Assembly (NCBI RefSeq): GCF_020618475.1
Contig: NZ_CP085336.1
Location: forward strand, 372,001-436,000
DNA from: Haladaptatus halobius
GTDB lineage: Archaea; Halobacteriota; Halobacteria; Halobacteriales; Haladaptataceae
Length of the DNA stretch: 64,000 nucleotides
Direction of reading: 5' to 3'
The notes beneath the pieces are model-generated. The model was not told where the DNA came from and did no database searches. It saw only the letters and a program-made list of their open reading frames with translations. This document shows positions 58,353-64,000 of this stretch, one piece after another. Position 1 is the first letter of the stretch; every line of letters begins with the position of its first letter. Position numbers and translations under genes: made by a program.

Positions 58353-59717
58353 ATGACCAATTTTGAACTCATCGTAATCGGTGGAGGTACCGGCAACAAC
58401 GTCGCATCGGCTGCAGCGAGAAGCGAATTAGACGTTGCACTCGTGGAGAAGGGGCCGCTCGGCGGAACGTGTCTCACTCGAGGGTGTGATCCATCAAAGA
58501 CTCTAATTCATCGAGCAGATGTGATTGAACAGATTCGGCAAGCAGAACAATTCGGTATTGATGCCGAAGTCACGAATATCGATTTCTCAACGATTATCTC
58601 CGAGAGCAATAAGCCATTCGACGAGAAGGCCGAGCAGATGGAAAATTCGATGCAAGACGCGGAGAACCTCATGCTCTACAAGGCAGAGGGGCAGTTCGTC
58701 GATGAACGAACCCTGCAAGTCGACGATGAACAAATCACCGGCGAGAAGATTGTCGTCGCCGCAGGCGCACGACCGATTATTCCGAATTCAATTGACGGTA
58801 TCGAGGATGTGAACTACATGACAAGCGACGAGGTGCTACGCCTGGACGAGCGTCCCGAGCACCTCATCATTATCGGCGGTGGGTACATCGCCGCCGAGAT
58901 TGGCCATGCCTACGGTACCCTTGGGTCGGACGTGACGATTATCGGTCGAAGTGAGACGCTCCTCTCACGGGAAGACACCGATATCCGCCAAACGTTTACT
59001 GAATATTTCTCGCAACGATACGATGTCCACACTGGCTACGAAGCCACGTCAGTTTTCGAGGACGACGACGAATTTACGGTTCAAGCCGAGACCGATGATG
59101 GTGACCAACTAGCGGTAACTGGTGACCAGCTACTGGTAGCTACAGGTCGAAAACCCAATTCGGATGTTCTCCAAGTCGAAAAAGCCGGAATAGCGACGGA
59201 TGATGACGGCTTCATTGAAGCGAACGACTATCTAGAAACCACTGCGGACAACGTCTGGGCGATGGGTGATATCGTCGGTAACTATATGTTCTGGCACTCG
59301 GCACTCCACGAGGCGGAGTACGTGTACAAAAACGCAGTTCACGACCGCCAGCAGGAGGTTGATTATACGGGGATGTCGCGCGCCGTGTTCTCCTCTCCCC
59401 AAGTCGCAAGCATGGGACAAACGGAGCAAGAACTAGCCGAGAACGGTCGCGAGTATGTCGTGGGAACATACGAGTATAGCAATACGGCGATGGGAATTGC
59501 ACTCAAAGACGAAGCTGGCTTCGTGAAAGTACTCGCGGAGCCAAACGACAAACGAATCTTAGGCTGCCATATTCTCGGCCCAGATGCCTCAACGCTTATT
59601 CACGAAGTCGTGACTGCGGTGACAAGCGGTACGGGTACAGTGTCAGAGATTACGGACTCGATTCATATCCATCCTGCGCTCAACGAAGTCGTCGAGCGAG
59701 CATTCAAGGATGTGTGA
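58353..59717 (+). CDS. Class I pyridine nucleotide-disulfide oxidoreductase (dihydrolipoyl dehydrogenase-like)
   Basis: 454 residues from the ATG at 58353. FAD site VIGGGTGNNVASAAARSELD, redox-active Cys40 and Cys45 in GGTCLTRGCDPSKTL, NAD site IIIGGGYIAAEIGHAYGTLG, FAD site VWAMGDIVGNY, and the dimer-interface HIHPALNEVVERAF. It lacks the second Cys pair at the C-terminus of mercuric reductase (MerA) and has no NmerA domain, so it is not a typical MerA although the window holds MerB-like genes. Likely substrates: a low-molecular-weight disulfide or lipoamide. Not in an operon with acyltransferase genes. Confidence 0.85.
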   Translation: MTNFELIVIGGGTGNNVASAAARSELDVALVEKGPLGGTCLTRGCDPSKTLIHRADVIEQIRQAEQFGIDAEVTNIDFSTIISESNKPFDEKAEQMENSMQDAENLMLYKAEGQFVDERTLQVDDEQITGEKIVVAAGARPIIPNSIDGIEDVNYMTSDEVLRLDERPEHLIIIGGGYIAAEIGHAYGTLGSDVTIIGRSETLLSREDTDIRQTFTEYFSQRYDVHTGYEATSVFEDDDEFTVQAETDDGDQLAVTGDQLLVATGRKPNSDVLQVEKAGIATDDDGFIEANDYLETTADNVWAMGDIVGNYMFWHSALHEAEYVYKNAVHDRQQEVDYTGMSRAVFSSPQVASMGQTEQELAENGREYVVGTYEYSNTAMGIALKDEAGFVKVLAEPNDKRILGCHILGPDASTLIHEVVTAVTSGTGTVSEITDSIHIHPALNEVVERAFKDV

Positions 59718-59930
59718 TTTCTACAGTAGAGATTTTAGCACAAATACCCAAATAGAATCCGATTTATATCATAAAGAGTGAAGCAAGAATCCCATGGTTT
59801 ACTTGATCGATCTTCTGAAAAACATCAGATGAGTACTTTCCCCGCATGTTCACAGTCCATTGGTAGTGGTTATGCAACGTGATCGCAAACACGCCGAGCC
59901 TTTTTATCCAATTGGGAAGTAACAGCCATC

Positions 59931-60155
59931 ATGGGTGTCTTTAGCACGGTGAAAGAAATATTTGTGGCTTCGACCGAATCGGCGAACCGCAGCGGCGGAA
60001 TGAGCGATGGATCGAAAGGAGCGTATTGGTGTCACGATTGCAATGAACGCACCCGTGACGTGGATGTAGTGGGTGACGACCCGCCTAATTGTCCAGTGTG
60101 TAGCACCGAAATGGAATTTGAACGCTCGCCATCCTCGACGGGGTGTGCCTGTTGA
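59931..60155 (+). CDS. Small zinc-ribbon protein
   Basis: 74 residues. After a short helix (VFSTVKEIFVASTESANRSG) comes a zinc-ribbon-like pair: YWCHDCNERTRDVDVVGDDP, NCPVCSTEMEFE, with two C-x2-C motifs. A final Cys pair (GCAC) ends the protein. Unknown function; a common haloarchaeal size class. Confidence 0.65.
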   Translation: MGVFSTVKEIFVASTESANRSGGMSDGSKGAYWCHDCNERTRDVDVVGDDPPNCPVCSTEMEFERSPSSTGCAC

Positions 60156-60252
60156 ACTAAAGGCAAGTCTAACTGCATCACCGCGACCTGTGTTAGCTGA
60201 ATTGCAGGCACTAAGCCCTGTTCTCAACACGCGAAGTGCGTAGGTGGGGAAT

Positions 60253-60696
60253 TTACCTCAGCGGTTCCAGGGTATCCTCGACGCCATCGATTTGCCGGTG
60301 CATGAATGTTGCCCACTCGTCGAGTGTCTCGTGCATGAGTTCTTGCACCTGCTGGAGCGAAATAGGTTCGTACTTGTAGGCAAACCCGCCCACGCTCAAG
60401 AGATTTCGACGCCGAGTGACAAGTCCCTGCTCTTGGAGGGTATTGAGCTTCCGATTGACGCTACTCTGATCACACTCCAACATTTGAGCTAACTCCTTCG
60501 CCGTACATTCCTCCTGTTCAAGGAGGTGGTGGTACACCTCTGCAACGGGTTCGGTTATACCAAATACACATTCCAGCAAGTCCTCAAAGTCCGGTTCGTC
60601 CGTAAGCATTAGTTCTCGGAACCGTTCGGGATCCGGGTTTGTATCGGATGCTGAAGGAGGCACATCAGATATATGGACTCTAACGTAGAAAATCAT
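60253..60696 (-). CDS. TrmB/MarR-like HTH regulator near the sulfur operon
   Basis: 147 residues from the ATG at 60696; GTG at 60663 and ATG at 60609 are alternatives. The core is FEDLLECVFGITEPVAEVYH, HLLEQEECTAKELAQMLECD, QSSVNRKLNTLQEQGLVTRR, a winged helix, followed by YKYEPISLQQVQELMHETLD and a helical end. The Cys residues (LLECVF, EECTAK, LECDQ) might sense persulfide or oxidants. It is close to the TusA/rhodanese/YeeE operon on the same strand, so it is a candidate regulator of that set. Confidence 0.75.
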   Translation of the reverse strand: MIFYVRVHISDVPPSASDTNPDPERFRELMLTDEPDFEDLLECVFGITEPVAEVYHHLLEQEECTAKELAQMLECDQSSVNRKLNTLQEQGLVTRRRNLLSVGGFAYKYEPISLQQVQELMHETLDEWATFMHRQIDGVEDTLEPLR

Positions 60697-60757
60697 CCGG
60701 CTAGCGTCCTGTTTTCGAAACGAAGTCTAAAACGCAGTGAATTGTCTGGCGAGTGGC

Positions 60758-60988
60758 TCAGCGATCGTATGTCAGGCCTGTCGCCCACTTGTTGAGCCGC
60801 TCCTTGACGGTTCCAAGCACGATAACATGGCGTGAGACGGCGCGGAGCTGATCCTCCGACACTTCGATGCTGTCGCCGTCGAAGGGGTTCCTCCCGCCGC
60901 CATCATCACCCTCATCGTCGCCAACTGCATCGACGACTGACGTCATGGCACAGCGGCCGCAGGCCTCAACTTTGCCCTTGACACCCAT
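60758..60988 (-). CDS. Small hypothetical protein downstream of the sulfur operon
   Basis: 76 residues from the ATG at 60988 (MGVKGKVEACGRCAMTSVVD). A CGRC pair near residue 10 and an acidic glycine-rich linker (DDEGDDGGGRNPFDGD) are followed by a helix (SEDQLRAVSRHVIVLGTVKE). No family known to me. It lies between the rhodanese gene and the HTH gene on the same strand and may be part of their transcript. Confidence 0.5.
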   Translation of the reverse strand: MGVKGKVEACGRCAMTSVVDAVGDDEGDDGGGRNPFDGDSIEVSEDQLRAVSRHVIVLGTVKERLNKWATGLTYDR

Positions 60989-61159
60989 GGTTCTACTGAA
61001 CGGTTGGGGGAGAATCACCTAATAACTTCTGCCAAGTGTCAACACACCCTTGTCTATATTTACGCAAGCTAATGTTCGTTCTCTCTACGTTATCTTGTTG
61101 GCAACCTGCACCTTAAAACTGCGTTTTGCAGGGATAGGACTCACTTCTTTTTTGAAGAC

Positions 61160-61492
61160 TCAATCATCATCTGTGAGGGAGTGAGGTCGACTACCTAGGT
61201 GATGGAGTGGGCCGTCCCAGCGCTCGTACCCACCCGACATGCTTGCGACTGTCGCATCGTCGGCGTACGCATCGATGAGGCGGGCCGCCTGTTGGGACGT
61301 CTGGCCAACGTAACAGGCAACCACGACCTCATCGCCCCATTCTCGTTCGTCAACGACATCCTCGAGGTCATCTAATGGGATGTTCTCCGCTCCGGGGATA
61401 TGCCCCTCTTTGAAGTTGTCCGCGTCTCTAATGTCGATCACGTCCGCGGTCGCTGGGTCGACGTCGTCTGGGTCGATTTTTGTCGCAGTCAT
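61160..61492 (-). CDS. Single-domain rhodanese sulfurtransferase
   Basis: 110 residues from the ATG at 61492 (MTATKIDPDD). Rhodanese fold: ATADVIDIRDADNFKEGHIP, GAENIPLDDLEDVVDEREWG, and the persulfide-forming Cys60 in VVVACYVGQTSQQAARLI, then SMSGGYERWDGPLHH. Start and the preceding tusA stop overlap (61489-61492). Together they probably pass sulfur between thiosulfate or persulfide and acceptor proteins in the cytoplasm. Confidence 0.85.
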   Translation of the reverse strand: MTATKIDPDDVDPATADVIDIRDADNFKEGHIPGAENIPLDDLEDVVDEREWGDEVVVACYVGQTSQQAARLIDAYADDATVASMSGGYERWDGPLHHLGSRPHSLTDDD

Positions 61493-61788
61493 TGTTTCCA
61501 AAGGAAGATTCGATAGAGTCCGTTCCCGCTACGCCATACTTTTGCCTCGGCCGCATCGCCGACCGCTCGCGGAACGTTCTCGGTCGAGGGGACGTGGTCG
61601 GTCTCCTGTACGAGCAACTCCCCCTCGTTTAACTGCTGAATTGCCTTCTTGGCCTCGATCTGTGGATACGGACAGACCTCGCCGGTCATGTCCTGCACCA
61701 CCTCGGCTTCTTCGACCAACTGCGTTGCAGTTTCGTCATCTAGTTCATCTGGGCTATCCGTCACGTCGTCCAGTGATGGTCCACTCAT
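61489..61788 (-). CDS. tusA: TusA-like sulfur carrier protein
   Basis: 99 residues. After an acidic N-terminal extension of about 30 residues, the TusA core reads VVQDMTGEVCPYPQIEAKKA with Cys39 in CPYP, then IQQLNEGELLVQETDHVPST, NVPRAVGDAAEAKVWRSGN. TusA proteins carry persulfide sulfur for tRNA thiolation or sulfur oxidation. In an operon with a YeeE-type transporter upstream and a rhodanese downstream, it most likely handles imported thiosulfate or sulfide. Confidence 0.85.
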   Translation of the reverse strand: MSGPSLDDVTDSPDELDDETATQLVEEAEVVQDMTGEVCPYPQIEAKKAIQQLNEGELLVQETDHVPSTENVPRAVGDAAEAKVWRSGNGLYRIFLWKQ

Positions 61789-61830
61789 GATTTTGTATGT
61801 TTCTTAACTGATTGGTTGTCGCGCTATACG

Positions 61831-62994
61831 TTACACAGCACAGCCGACATCGCGGTAGATCCAGTGAGTCATGACGTACACGCCAGCAACAATGCCGACG
61901 GTCGCGATGAACGAGTGGATCGATAGTTCAGCGAGGCCGGAGTAGATATTCCCAATGTTACACCCTGGGGCAAGGCGCGACCCAGCACCCATCAGGAACC
62001 CACCGCCGACGGCGTTGGGGATGCGCTTACGCTTGGGGACGCGGATTGAGAAGTCGCCGCTCCAGAAAGCGGCGATGAACGCGCCGACGATGACCGCGGT
62101 AATCATCATCATGTCGGCAGTGACTCGCACGCCTTTGCCCTTGAACAGCACTGAGCCCCAATAGGCGTATGAACCGCTGTCGAGACCAACCTGCTGAAGC
62201 AGGTAGCCGGCCCAGCGGGCTTCCGGGCCGGTGATACCGACGATGAAGACCTGTGTGAACCAGAGGAGCGCAAGGACACTGATACCGAGTGCAGCGGTGA
62301 TTGGGTTCCACGGCCGCTTCGACGCGGCGACCCAGTCGTCTATTTCCGAGAAGCCATGGACATACTGCTTGGTTCCGTGGACAAGCGATTGGAAGCCCGC
62401 GACAGGAGCGGACACACGTTGTCCGCCGTCGGCGGCGACGGCCTGATCAGCGGTGGCACCCTGTCGCTCGCGTCCAACGACTGTCGCGTACACAAGAACA
62501 ATGCCGATCGTGATGAGTAGGGCGAGTACTGGTGCCGGAATCGGTGAGATGGTGAACAGCGACACACCCTCACCAAACGTCAGTGGCTCGAAATACACGG
62601 TCTGAAGCGTTGGAAACAGCACCGTGAAGACGGCGTAGCCAACTCCCATGGCGGCGAGAGTGAGCCAGAAGTGCAGGTAGCCCTGTCCGGCTCGGTACAG
62701 AGTACCACTGGCGCACCCGCCAGCGTAGGTCATCCCAACGCCGAAGACGAACCCGCCGATAAGGCCAGTTAGCCCCCACCCAGGAGTCCAAAACTTCTGG
62801 TAATAGCCTAGTTCGTAGGCGATGCTCCAAAACAGCATCGTGATCGTCGTGGCGGCGAGAACGCCTTTCGTCACCCGTGAGTCCTTGAACGCAAAGAGGT
62901 CGCGGAAAGCGTGGACGAAGCAGAACCGGCCTTTCTGGAGGAAGATCCCAAGGCCGATTCCGACAACGGCTGCGATTAGCAGTTGAGACACCAT
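61831..62994 (-). CDS. YeeE/YedE family thiosulfate-type transporter
   Basis: 387 residues, about ten membrane helices in two homologous halves. The conserved Cys motifs are present: LQKGRFCFVHAFRDLFAFKD in the first helix, then FGVGMTYAGGCASGTLYRAG, and in the second half FLMGAGSRLAPGCNIGNIYS with the PGCN Cys. In characterised homologues these Cys relay thiosulfate or S-transfer through the membrane. It opens the operon with tusA (43 nt downstream) and the rhodanese. Likely role: uptake of thiosulfate or sulfide sulfur. Confidence 0.88.
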   Translation of the reverse strand: MVSQLLIAAVVGIGLGIFLQKGRFCFVHAFRDLFAFKDSRVTKGVLAATTITMLFWSIAYELGYYQKFWTPGWGLTGLIGGFVFGVGMTYAGGCASGTLYRAGQGYLHFWLTLAAMGVGYAVFTVLFPTLQTVYFEPLTFGEGVSLFTISPIPAPVLALLITIGIVLVYATVVGRERQGATADQAVAADGGQRVSAPVAGFQSLVHGTKQYVHGFSEIDDWVAASKRPWNPITAALGISVLALLWFTQVFIVGITGPEARWAGYLLQQVGLDSGSYAYWGSVLFKGKGVRVTADMMMITAVIVGAFIAAFWSGDFSIRVPKRKRIPNAVGGGFLMGAGSRLAPGCNIGNIYSGLAELSIHSFIATVGIVAGVYVMTHWIYRDVGCAV

Positions 62995-63248
62995 TCAGTT
63001 TGATAGACGCACTTCGTCCTTTAATCGGTCACTCTAAACACCATTCTCACCGACAGCTATGACAGTTGTCTACTGTCGGAGTTCGGATAGCGATGTGTTA
63101 TTCCCTGATATTTGGGATACTACCGGTTGGCTATATACAGTATGATAACACAGATAGCAGCAATTTTTGCTAATGGAGTTCGACCGTCAATAGAGCCAAC
63201 GGGAGCGTCAATTAAAGTGAAAAATCTATCGGAGACGGCGATCAGGTT

Positions 63249-63538
63249 ATGGAGTTTCTCCACGACAAACACCACCAGGGCTACGTCGATGGTGCGAACA
63301 CCGCCCTTGACATGCTCGAACAGGTGCGCGAGAACAACGATTACGATGACATCACGGGCGTCGAGCGCAACCTTGCATTCAAACCCTCGGAGTATGTCAA
63401 TCACACCTACTACCTCCAGTATGAGACGGCCGCAACAGGTACCTCGACAACTTCTGGGATGTCGTTAACTGGGATGATGTCCCCGAGCATTACGACAAAA
63501 CAAAAAACGCGGACGTGGTCGGCCAGCACTCCAACTAA
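63249..63538 (+). pseudogene. Fe/Mn superoxide dismutase with a large internal deletion
   Basis: Two pieces of a superoxide dismutase are fused. MEFLHDKHHQGYVDGANTAL, DMLEQVRENNDYDDITGVER is the N-terminal region with the first metal-binding His motif (HDKHHQGYV). NHTYYLQYE and, in the next frame, YLDNFWDVVNWDDVPEHYD (to TAA 63536-63538) are the C-terminal region. The middle, with the second His and the Asp/His metal ligands, is missing and the frame is shifted. No ATG precedes the usual YELPPLPY start, so the 5' end is also lost. Confidence 0.75.
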
Positions 63539-63574
63539 CTCTCATATCGCTACTGGGTTACTCCTACACGTCCG

Positions 63575-63581
63575 TTTTTTT
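63575..63581 (+). terminator. T7 run between the SOD remnant and the oxidoreductase
   Basis: Seven consecutive T on the plus strand, 37 nt after the remnant's stop; a typical archaeal terminator for plus-strand transcription. Confidence 0.35.
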
Positions 63582-63606
63582 ACCGCCTCTACTTAGCGAG
63601 TGCCGG

Positions 63607-64000
63607 CTAGTGCTCACCAACGTCAGCCGGTGTATCGAAGTCGTGGAAGTGCTCGCCTTTCTCCTTAGTGAGGATATTGAGCGCCGCTGCGGCACCGTCA
63701 CCCGCTGAGATGATGGCTTGCCACTCTTCAGCGCGAACCATCGCACCAGTTGCATAGGCGTTGTCGACGCTCGTTTCCATCGTCACGTCCACATCAACCA
63801 CGTCCTCGTCAGTGAATGCACAGCCGAGTTCCTCGGCGAGGTCGCGGTTTGCGCCGGTTGCGAGGATGACGTAGTTTGGTTCGTACTCGTCCTCGTCAGT
63901 AGTGACAGTGAATCCGTTATCCTTTTTCTCGACGGCTGAGACTGCCACGTCCTCGTGTAGGTCGACACCGTGATCCGTGGTGGCCTGCTCGTGAGCGCGC
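63607..64000 (-). CDS. Thioredoxin-reductase-like FAD oxidoreductase, C-terminal part (partial at the window end)
   Basis: The frame runs from the window edge to a stop at 63607-63609: TTDHGVDLHEDVAVSAVEKK, DEYEPNYVILATGANRDLAE, then VTMETSVDNAYATGAMVRAE, WQAIISAGDGAAAALNILTK. This is the last third of an NAD(P)H/FAD reductase of the thioredoxin reductase group, including the FAD-binding ATG-x-x-xRAEEWQ..IISAGDGAAAA region. The Cys-containing NADPH domain lies outside the window. Confidence 0.75.
   Translation of the reverse strand, partial: RAHEQATTDHGVDLHEDVAVSAVEKKDNGFTVTTDEDEYEPNYVILATGANRDLAEELGCAFTDEDVVDVDVTMETSVDNAYATGAMVRAEEWQAIISAGDGAAAALNILTKEKGEHFHDFDTPADVGEH

Noticed and set aside
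58353..59717. Mercuric reductase (MerA)
   Set aside because: It lacks the C-terminal Cys pair and the metal-binding N-terminal domain.

Overview
The window is haloarchaeal (class Halobacteria). Evidence: acidic, Asp/Glu-rich proteins throughout; many regulators with the Bat-type C-terminal HTH_10 domain; FilR1, HalOD1, DUF7344, TrmB and SWIM domain proteins; Tat lipoproteins with an RR-x-F motif; TATA boxes of the TTTATATA type with very short leaders; a Cdc6/Orc1 initiator remnant; and ISH-type transposase debris. There is no rRNA and no CRISPR. One tRNA-Leu(UAA) is present. Plasmid-type genes (ParA, iterons, a Cdc6 fragment, HEPN/MNT) and at least fifteen broken genes suggest a megaplasmid or an accessory region of the chromosome that has captured, rearranged and partly decayed DNA.

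Layout. 1-4.6 kb: small regulators and small conserved proteins with long non-coding gaps. 4.7-11.9 kb: a SHOCT membrane protein, a rhodanese/metallo-beta-lactamase persulfide dioxygenase-like enzyme, a Bat-like regulator, two tandem organomercurial-lyase-like genes sharing a palindromic element, then a broken flavin monooxygenase, all bracketed by two colinear pieces of one transposase type. 12-14.8 kb: another Bat-like regulator, a MarR-DUF899 operon and a membrane protein. 15-24.4 kb: the most coherent system. Two ABC-2 exporters, a CopD-like membrane protein, an FMN-reductase remnant, an SDR enzyme, a UspA-like protein, a Tat-secreted HiPIP lipoprotein and an HTH_10 regulator. Seven copies of a GAACATGTTC-type palindrome sit about 40-50 nt before the starts of seven genes, including the regulator itself.

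24.5-35 kb: a luciferase-domain (DUF5519) protein, transposase remnants, an MFS permease, a TrmB regulator, a class C beta-lactamase-like serine hydrolase, and an AzlCD exporter between an intact Bat-like regulator and a broken copy of it. 35.4-42.4 kb: a plasmid-like module. ParA plus a small partner, clusters of paired 9-bp direct repeats at 13-bp spacing, a HEPN/MNT toxin-antitoxin operon, a Cdc6/Orc1 gene fused at its broken end to a headless FMN-binding gene, wHTH debris, a SWIM protein behind a strongly structured leader, and the tRNA.

42.4-58.2 kb: redox, detoxification and carbohydrate genes (DUF2270, CoA-binding protein, glutaredoxin-like protein, cysteine-less redoxin with a premature stop, dehalogenase-fold hydrolase, NAD(P)HX epimerase, GH15 trehalase/glucoamylase, two DUF3179 proteins, HxlR, DsrE, thioredoxin with a premature stop, DehI haloacid dehalogenase, OsmC). 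58.3-64 kb: a class I disulfide oxidoreductase, then a sulfur-trafficking operon (YeeE/YedE, TusA, rhodanese) with a nearby HTH regulator, a superoxide dismutase remnant, and a thioredoxin-reductase-like gene running off the end.
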